Assembly: GCA_002422785.1 (NCBI GenBank)
Contig: DITK01000018.1
Span: 1-39,250 of the forward strand
Source: Francisellaceae bacterium UBA6186
GTDB lineage: Bacteria > Pseudomonadota > Gammaproteobacteria > UBA6186 > Azoamicaceae
Length of the DNA stretch: 39,250 nt
Direction: 5' to 3'
Each line of letters starts with the position of its first letter. Position 1 is the stretch's first letter. Below the pieces are notes generated by a model, which worked only from the letters and a program-made list of their open reading frames with translations, made no database searches and was not told the origin of the DNA. Below are positions 1 to 8,972 of the stretch, piece after piece. A program made the translations under genes and the position numbers.

Positions 1-24
1 GCTACCAGACTGCGCTATACCCCG
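1..24 (-). tRNA. tRNA-Pro, 5' part only (cut by window edge)
   Basis: Read on the minus strand from position 24, the bases give a 7-base acceptor arm (CGGGGTA), TA, a D-stem start GCGC and the D-loop AGTCTGGTAGC. This is the usual 5' third of bacterial tRNA-Pro. The anticodon lies outside the window, so the isoacceptor cannot be named. A well-matched promoter sits directly upstream (34-63). Confidence 0.8.
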
Positions 25-33
25 CTGCCATAG

Positions 34-63
34 ATGATACAAGAGCCAGGCCGTAAAGGTCAA
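34..63 (-). promoter_or_regulatory. Sigma-70 promoter of tRNA-Pro
   Basis: On the minus strand a -35 TTGACC (63-58) and a -10 TATCAT (39-34), each one base from consensus, are separated by 18 bases. The -10 ends about 9 bases before the tRNA 5' end at 24, which is a normal distance for a tRNA transcript with a short leader. Confidence 0.6.
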
Positions 64-236
64 TTATAAATTTATCACCTACAAACATTCTTATGATTAT
101 TATGGCAAAAAAATTTACTACACATCCAGATATTTTTCCAAATCGAACTCTACCATAGCCTGGATATATTTTAAATAATGTAGTAATTTATATTTTAGAT
201 ATACTAAATCACACCAACATATTAGGGAAAGAACAA

Positions 237-935
237 ATGTTAAACAGACTATTTCCAATTTACTTAATAATATTTTATACTGCTGTTGCATCTGGGATGG
301 ATTTAGCTAAAGAAGACGATCAAATAGCATATAGCCTCGGATTAGTGACTGGCGAAAATATTAAATATCAGGAAAAAAGTGGCATAAAAATAAACTTGGA
401 TATTTTTATCCAGGGATTAAAAGATACTATTGCTAATAAACCACAGCTTAATCAAGAACAAATGCTAAAAGCACTAAATATGATGCAACAAATGGGAGCA
501 GAGGAACAAAAAAAAATGTTAAAAAAAACTTCAGCCACCAATCTACAAACAGGAAAAGATTTTTTAGCAAACAACAAAAAAAATATAGATGTTGTTGAAC
601 TACAAAATGGCTTACAGTATCAAATAATTAACCATGGCGACCAGTCATCTAAGTCTCCAAACATCAATGATAAAGTTCAAGTACAATATCGCGGTAGTTT
701 ACTAGATGGCACTCAATTCGATAGTTCTTATGAAAGTTCAAAACCTGCCATATTTGAATTAAAATCTTTAATCAAAGGTTGGCAAGAAGCTTTAATGCTT
801 ATGAAACCAAAATCTAAATGGAAAATTTTTGTACCACCACAATTAGCCTACGGCACAGAAGGTGCTGGAGCCCAAATAGGACCCAATTCTGTATTAGTTT
901 TTGATATAGAACTAGTCTCTGTTAATCCTGCGTAA
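237..935 (+). CDS. mip: Mip/FkpA-like FKBP-type peptidyl-prolyl isomerase
   Basis: 232 aa. A hydrophobic N-terminal segment (about residues 4-19, ending AVASG) reads as a Sec signal peptide, so the protein should act in the periplasm or outer membrane. Residues about 25-115 form the helical FKBP_N dimerisation region (DQIAYSLG, a Met/Gln-rich helix). Residues about 140-230 form the FKBP domain, with YRGSLLDGTQFDSS, GWQEAL, VPPQLAYG and IGPNSVLVFDIEL. The core Tyr, Asp, Trp and Phe positions of the rotamase pocket are present. Length and order match the Legionella Mip family, which catalyses cis-trans isomerisation of prolyl bonds and aids infection in relatives. It stands alone and ends tail to tail with the HAD gene. 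Choosing mip over fkpA is a judgement on similarity. Confidence 0.88.
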   Translation: MLNRLFPIYLIIFYTAVASGMDLAKEDDQIAYSLGLVTGENIKYQEKSGIKINLDIFIQGLKDTIANKPQLNQEQMLKALNMMQQMGAEEQKKMLKKTSATNLQTGKDFLANNKKNIDVVELQNGLQYQIINHGDQSSKSPNINDKVQVQYRGSLLDGTQFDSSYESSKPAIFELKSLIKGWQEALMLMKPKSKWKIFVPPQLAYGTEGAGAQIGPNSVLVFDIELVSVNPA

Positions 936-966
936 CAATAAAACATTATGATTTAAATATTTTAAT

Positions 967-1821
967 TTAGATCGTTATTTTTAATTTACTAGGAGGGAAT
1001 CTTTTATTGGCAACACTAATTTTTTCTTGTTGCCCATACAACATAGCATCTGGGTATGTTTTTTGTACTTCTTGTAAACCCTGCTGAATCAACTGAAGAA
1101 CAAATTTATTATTTTTTTCTGGGATAAAAAAATCGTGGGATAAATATAAGTTAGAATATATAATATTATAATCTGTGTGTTCTAAAAAAAAGTTTTTCAT
1201 CCATACTCTTATAGGCAATGAATCTTGGTTATCATTAAAATAATTACTAAACACACCTAACAAATAATATACGGCATTTTTAGAAAAATTATCTTGTCTA
1301 AAATTTTCTAATAAATCCTCTAATACAATTCCTACTATACAGGGAGTTTGATTGTGAGCTACATATCTTGGCTGATCATCTATTAAAATGGCATCTAAAA
1401 TTGTTTCATTACCTTCTAAAACTATATTTAGATCTTTTACATGAGTAGTACATTCTTCTCCTAGCTGAGAATTGGCACTTCTCATTTGATGTCCAGAAAA
1501 AATATTAAATTGACCAGCATCTTTTAATTCTTGATAACGAACTTCGCCAAATAATTTAATTAATAATTCGCTGATGACTACGATATTCCTAGACTCACTG
1601 CCGGCACTAAAAAAAGCTATACGACTACCCGTATTAATTAAATAATTCATCAATACATCTAAATACGGAACAAAGCAATGAATATACCCCGCCTCTATCA
1701 TCGGAAATACTATTAAATGACAATCAGGATGATTAATTTTTAACTCATCAAAATCAAACAAATCTACATCACGCTGCCAACAAAGGATCCCATCGATATC
1801 AAAGACTATTACATTTTGCAT
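967..1821 (-). CDS. HAD-superfamily protein, FCP1/NIF-phosphatase-like; orphan
   Basis: 284 aa. HAD motifs can be seen in order: motif I FDIDG (residues 8-12, paired aspartates), motif II in FFSAGSESRN (about 70-79), and motif IV as LIDDQPRY (about 146-153). The stretch from PYLDVLMNYL through FFSAGS and the DDQP element resemble the FCP1/SCP (NIF) protein-phosphatase layout more than small-molecule HAD enzymes. No signal peptide or membrane segment is seen. A GGAT element lies 6 bases before the ATG. The last ~110 residues match nothing I recognise. It is divergent from sufB and convergent with the Mip gene, with no obvious partner. A phosphatase acting on protein, possibly as an effector, is inference; a metabolic HAD enzyme is possible. 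Confidence 0.6.
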   Translation of the reverse strand: MQNVIVFDIDGILCWQRDVDLFDFDELKINHPDCHLIVFPMIEAGYIHCFVPYLDVLMNYLINTGSRIAFFSAGSESRNIVVISELLIKLFGEVRYQELKDAGQFNIFSGHQMRSANSQLGEECTTHVKDLNIVLEGNETILDAILIDDQPRYVAHNQTPCIVGIVLEDLLENFRQDNFSKNAVYYLLGVFSNYFNDNQDSLPIRVWMKNFFLEHTDYNIIYSNLYLSHDFFIPEKNNKFVLQLIQQGLQEVQKTYPDAMLYGQQEKISVANKRFPPSKLKITI

Positions 1822-2066
1822 ATATCATCCATAATATAATTGTTATTACATAGATTATTCTAGAACATAATCTCCAAACTTATTAAAAATTGATTAAAAT
1901 ATTTCAATGTGATATTTTATTTTGAAATAGAATATATACTTAAATAACATTGCATTTAAATCAGTTGACTAATACGACTAAACTAACTACCAGTATTAAT
2001 AATCATTTCAGTAATATTAATTAATAATTAAAAAAACTTAGTTAATATATAAATTTGTGAGCACTC

Positions 2067-3497
2067 ATGAACTTAAATAAATTAATTAACAAACAATACT
2101 CAGCAGGTTTTATAACAGATATAGAGTCCGAACAAGCTCCAAAAGGGTTAAACGAAGATATCATCAAATTAATTTCCCAAAAAAAAAATGAACCGGATTT
2201 TATGTTGCAATATAGGCTTAAAGCTTATAAACATTGGTTAACGATGACCGAACCAAACTGGGCTAATGTTTCTTATCCAAAAATTAATTACCAAGATATC
2301 ATTTATTTTTCCGCCCCAAAATCACAAAATAGACCAAAGGATTTAAGTGAAGTTGACCCAAAACTACTAGCCGTATACGAAAAATTAGGCATACCACTAC
2401 ACGAGCGTGCATTATTAGCAGGGGTCGCTATTGACGCAGTATTCGATAGCGTGTCTGTTGCCACTACTTTTAAAGAAAAATTAAAAGATCATGGCATAAT
2501 TTTTTGTTCATTTTCAGAAGCAGTACAACATCACTCGGAATTAATTAAAAAATATCTGGGAAGCGTTGTACCGTATCGAGATAATTTTTTTGCTTGCCTA
2601 AATGCCGCCGTATTTACCGATGGATCTTTTTGTTATATACCAAAGGGCGTACGTTGCCCCATGGAATTGTCTACTTACTTTAGAATTAATGCTCTGTCAA
2701 CTGGACAATTTGAAAGAACTTTAATAATAGCCGAACCAGATAGTTATGTTAGCTATTTAGAAGGCTGTAGTGCCCCTATGCGAGACGAAAATCAATTGCA
2801 TGCAGCTGTTGTAGAACTAGTTGCATTAGAAAATGCACAAATTAAATATTCCACTGTACAAAATTGGTACCCTGGCGACCAGAACGGCGTTGGCGGTATT
2901 TATAATTTTGTAACTAAACGAGGACTATGTTTAGGAAACAATTCTAAAATTTCTTGGACCCAAATAGAAACTGGATCCGCTATAACCTGGAAATACCCTA
3001 GTGTTATTTTAAGAGGAGATAGTTCTCGTGGAGAATTTTATTCGGTAGCACTTACTAATTTACATCAGCAAGCAGACACTGGAACTAAAATGATGCACTT
3101 TGGTAATAACACCTCTAGTGTTATTATTTCTAAAGGTATTTCAGCAAGTTTTGGTCGTAATACTTATCGTGGTAAAGTATACGTTGCCCCAAATGCACTA
3201 AATGCTAGAAATTATACTCAATGTGATTCTTTGCTGTTAAGCGACAACTGTAGTGCTAACACTTTTCCTAAAATAGAAATTAAAAATAATACCGCAAATA
3301 TTGAACATGAAGCCACAACTAGTAAAATTTCGGAAGAACAATTATTTTACTGTTTACAACGAGGCATAGATCAAGAAAATGCTATTTCTATGATAGTAAA
3401 TGGCTTTTGCAAACAAGTTTTTAAAGAATTACCGTTAGAATTTGCAGTAGAAGCACAAAAATTGTTAGAAGTTAGCTTAGAAGGATCGGTAGGATGA
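2067..3497 (+). CDS. sufB: SufB, scaffold subunit of the SufBC2D Fe-S assembly complex
   Basis: 476 aa, near the usual ~480-495. The C-terminal core is strongly conserved: NYTQCDSLL holds the cysteine that accepts sulfur in SufB (about residue 386), followed by SANTFPKIE, IEHEATTSKI and EQLFYCLQRG. SufB builds nascent clusters in the cytoplasm with SufC and SufD. The gene opens a tight sufB-sufC-sufD run: its TGA overlaps the sufC ATG. The 245-base upstream gap is AT-rich and shared with the divergent HAD gene; TTGAAA at 1922 and TAACAT at 1945 could be a promoter but are weak. No iscR/sufR regulator gene precedes it. Confidence 0.95.
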   Translation: MNLNKLINKQYSAGFITDIESEQAPKGLNEDIIKLISQKKNEPDFMLQYRLKAYKHWLTMTEPNWANVSYPKINYQDIIYFSAPKSQNRPKDLSEVDPKLLAVYEKLGIPLHERALLAGVAIDAVFDSVSVATTFKEKLKDHGIIFCSFSEAVQHHSELIKKYLGSVVPYRDNFFACLNAAVFTDGSFCYIPKGVRCPMELSTYFRINALSTGQFERTLIIAEPDSYVSYLEGCSAPMRDENQLHAAVVELVALENAQIKYSTVQNWYPGDQNGVGGIYNFVTKRGLCLGNNSKISWTQIETGSAITWKYPSVILRGDSSRGEFYSVALTNLHQQADTGTKMMHFGNNTSSVIISKGISASFGRNTYRGKVYVAPNALNARNYTQCDSLLLSDNCSANTFPKIEIKNNTANIEHEATTSKISEEQLFYCLQRGIDQENAISMIVNGFCKQVFKELPLEFAVEAQKLLEVSLEGSVG

Positions 3498-4315
3498 ATA
3501 AATTAAACAAATCAACAATACAACCATTACTAGAAATACATAATTTGACGGTACAATCTATCAACAACCCAAAGACTAAAGCATCTACCGACACTACTAC
3601 CAATAAAACAATCTTGGAAAATTTAAATTTAACTATTTATCCAGGAGAAATTCATGTAATCATGGGGCCAAATGGAGCAGGTAAAAGCACTTTGGCGAAT
3701 ATATTAGTTAAACATCCTGATTATTGTGTAACTAATGGCTTTGTAAAATATTTAGGCGAAGATTTAGCAAATTTAAATGCACATACTTGTGCACAACAAG
3801 GTGTGTTTTTAAGTTTCCAAAACCCAGTAGCTATACCAGGCATATCTAACATGCAATTTTTAAAAACTTCTTTAAATGCCATTAGGAAAGCTCGTGGCAT
3901 CAAACCATTAGATGCTATAGATTTTATAAATTTAGCGAAAGAAAAAATAAAAACCTTACAAATTCCTGAAGAATTCTTGTACAGATCGATTAATGAAGAT
4001 TTCTCTGGCGGAGAAAAAAAACGTAACGAAATTTTACAAATGATACTACTAGAACCAAAATTAGCTATCTTAGACGAAATAGATTCTGGCTTAGATATTG
4101 ATGCACTAAAAATAGTTGCCAATGGCATAAAAACTTGCAAAACTAAAGATAGTGCTATTTTATTAATTACCCATTACCAAAGAATATTAAAATATATCGA
4201 ACCAGATGTTGTGCATATATTAACTAACAAAAAAATTAGCATATCTGGTGATAAAAAATTAGTGAAAAAACTAGAAGCAGATGGCTATAGTTGGTTAACG
4301 TCAGCTAGCGGTTAA
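3494..4315 (+). CDS. sufC: SufC, ABC-type ATPase of the SUF complex
   Basis: 273 aa, about 25 longer than typical SufC. Walker A GPNGAGKST, Q-loop SFQNP, signature FSGGEKKRNE and Walker B LAILDEIDSGLD are all present. The EIDSGLD form and KKRNE are hallmarks of SufC. Extra length sits near the N-terminus, where a polar Thr/Asn/Lys-rich insert (about residues 20-37) separates the first strand from the Walker A region. The start ATG overlaps the sufB stop by 4 bases, indicating translational coupling. It powers conformational change in SufBC2D. Confidence 0.95.
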   Translation: MNKLNKSTIQPLLEIHNLTVQSINNPKTKASTDTTTNKTILENLNLTIYPGEIHVIMGPNGAGKSTLANILVKHPDYCVTNGFVKYLGEDLANLNAHTCAQQGVFLSFQNPVAIPGISNMQFLKTSLNAIRKARGIKPLDAIDFINLAKEKIKTLQIPEEFLYRSINEDFSGGEKKRNEILQMILLEPKLAILDEIDSGLDIDALKIVANGIKTCKTKDSAILLITHYQRILKYIEPDVVHILTNKKISISGDKKLVKKLEADGYSWLTSASG

Positions 4316-4323
4316 TAAATCAT

Positions 4324-5217
4324 ATGATGCAAAAAACAATAAAACAATTTGCTTTAGAAAATTTTTTAGTTATTAACATCGACGATTTTAGCAAAAATAA
4401 TCATTTTTCAATTAACAATAATATATTTATGATAAATTTAGATCATAACAATAATTTATTAATAAATATTTTAGATAATATAATGATTGAACAACCAATC
4501 TATTTAATTAATCATTTAGATTGCAATTTTAATATAATTATTAATAGTGGGAAAAATAGCAAATTAACAATTATAGATCACAAAAACCATCAAAATAATA
4601 CTACTAATTTTATTTGCGATAATAACACTATAATAGATTATTATTTGATTCAAGATACAGATAATTCTAAATTACAAATAACACAAAATGTTAATAGCAT
4701 ATTTCATGGCAAATTATTATCTAATAATTTAACTGATACTCAATTAGCATTGGAAATTAATCTATTACAACCAAACGCTACAGCAGAATTACATATTTTG
4801 CAAAACACTAAACAAAAATTTATTAATTCTATTGATTTATTAATTAATCATTTAACTACTAATAGCTCGAGTTTAACTGTGGCAAGATCCATAGCCCACG
4901 AACAAGCTAGCATTGCATTAACTGGTAAAATAATGGTGCATAAGTGTGCGGCTAAAACTCAAGCTGCTCTACACAGTAAAAGTTTAATTTTATCTCCACA
5001 AGCATCTATTATTAGTTGCCCAGAATTAGTAATTAATAATAACGATGTAATTTGCACGCATGGATCTAGTGTTGGCAATTTAGATGCTAATGCTTTATTT
5101 TACATGCAAACTCGTGGGATAAATTTAGCAGAAGCGACAAAAATATTATTACAAGCATTTTTACAGCCAATTATACATCAAATTAAATATCAAGAAATTA
5201 TTGATTATTTACAGTAG
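4324..5217 (+). CDS. sufD: SufD, shortened and divergent SUF complex subunit
   Basis: 297 aa against roughly 420 in E. coli. The C-terminal third is clearly SufD: HSKSLILSPQASI, NDVICTHGSSVGNLD and ALFYMQTRGINLAEA match the family, including the conserved Cys-Thr/Ser-His-Gly element. The N-terminal two thirds are rich in Asn and Ile and hardly recognisable, and the usual N-terminal helical region is missing. Two in-frame ATGs (4324, 4327) are possible starts. It follows sufC by 8 bases. No sufS or sufU/sufE follows; a gene on the other strand begins 22 bases after the stop. Confidence 0.88.
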   Translation: MMQKTIKQFALENFLVINIDDFSKNNHFSINNNIFMINLDHNNNLLINILDNIMIEQPIYLINHLDCNFNIIINSGKNSKLTIIDHKNHQNNTTNFICDNNTIIDYYLIQDTDNSKLQITQNVNSIFHGKLLSNNLTDTQLALEINLLQPNATAELHILQNTKQKFINSIDLLINHLTTNSSSLTVARSIAHEQASIALTGKIMVHKCAAKTQAALHSKSLILSPQASIISCPELVINNNDVICTHGSSVGNLDANALFYMQTRGINLAEATKILLQAFLQPIIHQIKYQEIIDYLQ

Positions 5218-5239
5218 CTTGGTTAACTACTATCTGCAA

Positions 5240-6430
5240 TTAAACATCAAAAATATTAGCCAGATTAGCCCATGGCAAAGCATAAATATTTGCAGCAATT
5301 TTCATGATGTGTGGCGTTTGACAAATGATAAATCCTTTGGATGTATGCTCTTTATATTCCTCCAGAAAAATTTGTAAATATTTAGCATCTGATTTTTGCG
5401 GGGCATCGGTTAATTTCACTTCAATCGGTATATAAAAATTATTATGATCAACAACCCAATCTACTTCTGGGCCAGAGGGATCCCTCCAGTATTTTAAATT
5501 AGACCTACAACTTTTTAATCTAAGCATACGAATTAATTCTAATCCTACATATTGTTCAAATAAATGCCCCATTTGATCTTTAGCAAGTAAATTACCCTCA
5601 TGTGCTGCTATTCTTCTTACTCCAAGATCATATAAAATATATTTTTGAGTTTTAGATAATTTTTTACGAGTTTTACTCGCAGTTATAGGTTCTATCCTTT
5701 CTATAACTAAACAATCTTCTAAAATTTGATAGTAACTAGCAATGGTAGAATGCGAAACACCTATTTCTTGAGATAATTTGCTAAAATTAACAATTTTCCC
5801 AGATTCTGATGCTGCCAATTCTAAAAATCTAGCAAAATCTCCTAAATTACGTACGATTGCCTCTGCTCTTACCTCTTCTTCCAAATAAATACTGGTATAA
5901 GCATCTAATAATCTTTCTCGATCATTAATATTTTCTAACAGCACGATTTCTGGTAAGGATCCATACATTAATAAATTATTTAACACTAAATTTAATGATT
6001 TTTGTTCGTTTTGAATTAATGGATCTAAACGCAAAGGAATCACCCTACCCGGTAATAAATTAGTACTTCCTCTTTTTTTTAGTTGTCTAGCACTAGATCC
6101 AGTTAATAAAAATTTAGCAATTGTGCGATCAATAAGATCTTGTACTGCATCCATTAAAATAGGGATTTTTTGGATTTCATCTATAATAATAATTGGTCGC
6201 TGATTTTGATTTTTTTCAGCAATTGCTTCTATTTCAGCGGTTAATATAGCAGGATTTTTTTCGTATCTTAATCTATCGTAAGGATTAGCTAAATTAATAC
6301 GCTTATCTGCAAAAATTTGATTAATTAAGGTTGTTTTACCAGTTTGTCTTGGCCCCAGCAATAAAATGCTTTTACCAGAGGCTAGAATATCAGTAATATT
6401 TTTTTCAAGATTTCTTGGTAAATAAATCAT
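5240..6430 (-). CDS. AAA ATPase of the DUF4143 family (ATPase plus PD-(D/E)XK-like C-terminal domain)
   Basis: 396 aa from the ATG at 6430. The family's usual opening, IYLPRNLEKNI, starts there; an in-frame TTG at 6466 would add 12 residues, and a GGAAA lies ahead of it, so the start is not certain. The N-terminal half carries Walker A GPRQTGKTTL, Walker B IIIIDEIQKI and sensor LLTGSSARQLKKR. The middle has a winged-helix-like stretch. The C-terminal domain has YWRD, GPEVDWVV and PIEVKLTD, a nuclease-like D-E-x-K arrangement typical of DUF4143. The biological role of this widespread family is not settled; DNA-linked stress or defence roles are speculated. It stands convergent with sufD, where sufS would usually lie. 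Confidence 0.85.
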   Translation of the reverse strand: MIYLPRNLEKNITDILASGKSILLLGPRQTGKTTLINQIFADKRINLANPYDRLRYEKNPAILTAEIEAIAEKNQNQRPIIIIDEIQKIPILMDAVQDLIDRTIAKFLLTGSSARQLKKRGSTNLLPGRVIPLRLDPLIQNEQKSLNLVLNNLLMYGSLPEIVLLENINDRERLLDAYTSIYLEEEVRAEAIVRNLGDFARFLELAASESGKIVNFSKLSQEIGVSHSTIASYYQILEDCLVIERIEPITASKTRKKLSKTQKYILYDLGVRRIAAHEGNLLAKDQMGHLFEQYVGLELIRMLRLKSCRSNLKYWRDPSGPEVDWVVDHNNFYIPIEVKLTDAPQKSDAKYLQIFLEEYKEHTSKGFIICQTPHIMKIAANIYALPWANLANIFDV

Positions 6431-6490
6431 ATGAATTATTATAATGGAAAATTTTAGATATAACAATCAAATTTCCATGAAAATTGCCAG

Positions 6491-7576
6491 CTACTGCAGC
6501 AAATTACTTATACGCTCTGCACTATTATTTAATTTATACGGTTCATATAACGATCTGGCCGCAGCTTTAATTGCAGCTAACCTATTATGATCGGCTATTA
6601 ATTGCATAACTAAATCTCGTAATATTGCTGCATTTAATTCAGATTGTTTAACTACAATTGCAGCATTGTTATTGGCTAAATACGCAGCATTTTTTGTTTG
6701 ATGATCGTCTATTGCACCAGGTAAAGGCACTAAAATACTAGCAATACCCATGGCCATAATTTCAAACACCGTAGATGCACCAGCTCTACAAATCACTAAA
6801 TCAGCCATAGCATATGCAGCTAACATATTATCAATAAATGGCTTTATTTCATGAACATTCTTAATATTTTTATGGGAATATAAAGCATACGTTGTATTAA
6901 AATCCTGTTCTCCGGTTTGATGTAAAATTTTAATATTTGCTAATTCACCCAAAGCCTGTGGCACTAGTTGATTTAAAAATGTAGCTCCCCTACTACCGCC
7001 TAATACTAAAATATTAAACAATCGATCTTGTTTTAATATGTTATCTACTACAGCTAAAGAATTTAATAAGTTTTTTCTAACTGGATTGCCAGTTAAAATA
7101 ATTTTATTTTTATGCCGATTATTTAACATAAAACTATCTGGAAATGATTCTAAAACACCATCAGCAAAATATGCTAAAATACGATTACAAGTTCCAGCTA
7201 TCGCATTTTGTTCGTGGATAATTAATTTTTTTCTAAGTAGCCAAGCTGCAATACCAACAGGTCCGGCTACGAACCCACCCATGCCTAATACTGCACAGGG
7301 ATTTAATTTATATAAAATTGTTATTGACTGAAAAATAGCTACTAAAATATTAAATAGTGCTAGCACTTTAGCACTCCATGCTTTACCTCTGATCCCAGCT
7401 ATTGTTATATAATAAATATCAATATTATGTGATGGAATTAAATTTGCTTCTAAACCTGTTCTAGTACCTATCCATACAATTTTATAGCCCTTAACAATTA
7501 ATTCATCTGCAACAGCTAATCCTGGGAAAATATGACCACCAGTACCCCCGGTCGCAATTACAATAGTTTTAGTCAT
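6491..7576 (-). CDS. murG: MurG, lipid II synthesis GlcNAc transferase
   Basis: 361 aa, standard length. GGTGGHIFPGLA (residues 10-21), HEQNAIAG, GGSRGATFLNQ, ICRAGASTVFE and PLPGAIDDHQTKNA are the signature MurG motifs for lipid I and UDP-GlcNAc binding. It adds GlcNAc to undecaprenyl-PP-MurNAc-pentapeptide at the inner face of the membrane. AGGAG precedes the ATG by 7 bases. MurG normally sits in the dcw cluster with ftsW and murC; here its neighbours are an ATPase gene and a transposase remnant, so it has been moved. Confidence 0.96.
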   Translation of the reverse strand: MTKTIVIATGGTGGHIFPGLAVADELIVKGYKIVWIGTRTGLEANLIPSHNIDIYYITIAGIRGKAWSAKVLALFNILVAIFQSITILYKLNPCAVLGMGGFVAGPVGIAAWLLRKKLIIHEQNAIAGTCNRILAYFADGVLESFPDSFMLNNRHKNKIILTGNPVRKNLLNSLAVVDNILKQDRLFNILVLGGSRGATFLNQLVPQALGELANIKILHQTGEQDFNTTYALYSHKNIKNVHEIKPFIDNMLAAYAMADLVICRAGASTVFEIMAMGIASILVPLPGAIDDHQTKNAAYLANNNAAIVVKQSELNAAILRDLVMQLIADHNRLAAIKAAARSLYEPYKLNNSAERISNLLQ

Positions 7577-7610
7577 CCATATCTCCTGATATAATTGATA
7601 TTAAACATAA

Positions 7611-8318
7611 TTATTTAATATAATCATCGTAAATCCAATTATTTAAAATATCCACCAATTTCATGTGGTTCTTACTCGCTAATCTACGTATTGCATTAAT
7701 ACCTAATTTAGAACATTTTTTAACTCGGTACTGCTTAATAATATCAAAAACCATATTTCTTAATATTAACATATTGTTAGCTACCTGATAATTATTTGCA
7801 TTGATTGGCAATTGAATTTCAATGGTATTATCTATAATTATTATATTGGTATCGGCTAAGTTAATATAATTAATAATATTGCTAGATGGCAAAGAATGAT
7901 TAGCTAATTTAAAGCATAATCCATTAACCGTAATCCCACAGCTTATATATTGTTGCGATTGGATAGCCGTTTCATTGTTATGGTGTTCATTTATGTCTGT
8001 TAACAAAAAATTTATATTCTCGTTCAACCACTTGTCGCAACTTTTATTATTAATCACATGAAATAATCTATTAATAATGATTTTTGGTATACTATTTTTA
8101 AATGGCAAATATTTTTTTAATAGATCTAAATGTTTTTCCCCAAAATATATTATCGCATCACAATTTTCGGAGCCAGAGAGCATCGCCACCAAGATTAAAA
8201 ATATTATTTCAATTGTTGAATAAAAAACTATATCCTGTTTTATATTATACTTTATAATCAAACAATCTACTGTTTTTGCAAAAAATTCTATAAATTCATT
8301 TTTATTTTTAGCTAACAC
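7611..8318 (-). pseudogene. Remnant of an ISAs1-family (H-repeat type) transposase, still one open frame
   Basis: 235 codons against roughly 370 in intact ISAs1 transposases. Residues about 28-107 match the transposase-associated N-terminal domain: STIEIIFLILVAMLSG, an YFGEKHLDLLKKYLPF segment, then the IP...RLF.VI and KWL elements. A middle piece (TNIIIIDNTIEIQ) lines up with the strand around a catalytic Asp (VTIDAMG in active members). It then jumps to the C-terminal helix (LRNMVFDIIKQY...INAIRRLA). The segment holding the KGNQ motif and last catalytic residue is gone. The only long start is GTG with no ribosome site, and no terminal inverted repeats were seen. It is probably a decayed copy; retention as a small host protein is possible because no stop codon interrupts it. 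Confidence 0.6.
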
Positions 8319-8366
8319 AACTATTAATTATATACACTATGAAAACATAAAATAACTGTATTTTTG

Positions 8367-8972
8367 CTAGCAAGATCTATGTCGTAACTTTTGGTCTAAA
8401 TTTATTATTTCTTGTTCTATATTTTTTAACTTGCTACCATCTAAGATATAATCAGCAACATTATTAATCTTTTTAATAGCTAACTGCGATCTTAAAATAG
8501 AGACAACTTGACTGCGGGTTAATTTATCTCTCTGCATAACTCTTGAGATTTGTAGATCTGGATAACAATTTATCAATATAATTTTATCGATTTTTATTTT
8601 GGACAATATCTCTAACAAATTAAGCAGCATAGGTATTTCTATAATACAATAATTGTTTGATTTATGAATATCAATTGCAAGATTTCTAATTTGCAGCACA
8701 ATATGTTCTACAACTTTGGGATGGATTAATTTTTCTAGGAACAATCGATGTTTTTTATTACTAAAAATATTAATTTTAATATTTTTAATGTTTTTTTGTA
8801 CATCTGCAATATTAAAATATTGCTTAACTTGGTTGCCAATATTTTTATCATTAAATAATAAGTCTTTAGCAATATTATCTGCATAAATTATTGGTATCTT
8901 TAATTTTTCAAAAATTTTGGTAACATAGGTTTTACCGCAACCAATGCCACCAGTTAATGCAACTAATAACAC
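8367..8972 (-). CDS. coaE: CoaE, dephospho-CoA kinase
   Basis: 201 aa from GTG at 8972, which gives the family's usual opening with about five residues before LTGGIG; another GTG at 8987 would add five. P-loop GGIGCGKT, the substrate element ADNIAKDLL, a lid segment VMQRDKLTRSQV and IHPKVVEHI are conserved. It phosphorylates the ribose 3'-OH of dephospho-CoA, the last step of CoA synthesis. It overlaps the end of pilD by 10 bases, the pilD-coaE order seen in many gammaproteobacteria. The usual next gene, yacG, is absent. Confidence 0.92.
   Translation of the reverse strand: MLLVALTGGIGCGKTYVTKIFEKLKIPIIYADNIAKDLLFNDKNIGNQVKQYFNIADVQKNIKNIKINIFSNKKHRLFLEKLIHPKVVEHIVLQIRNLAIDIHKSNNYCIIEIPMLLNLLEILSKIKIDKIILINCYPDLQISRVMQRDKLTRSQVVSILRSQLAIKKINNVADYILDGSKLKNIEQEIINLDQKLRHRSC

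Noticed and set aside
3721..4140. 139-codon open frame on the minus strand inside sufC
   Set aside because: It lies fully within a highly conserved gene on the other strand and its product resembles no family; it is a shadow of sufC codon use.
6431..6466. TTG start 12 codons upstream in the DUF4143 ATPase
   Set aside because: The added residues are AT-driven hydrophobic sequence outside the family's conserved start, though a GGAAA lies ahead of it.
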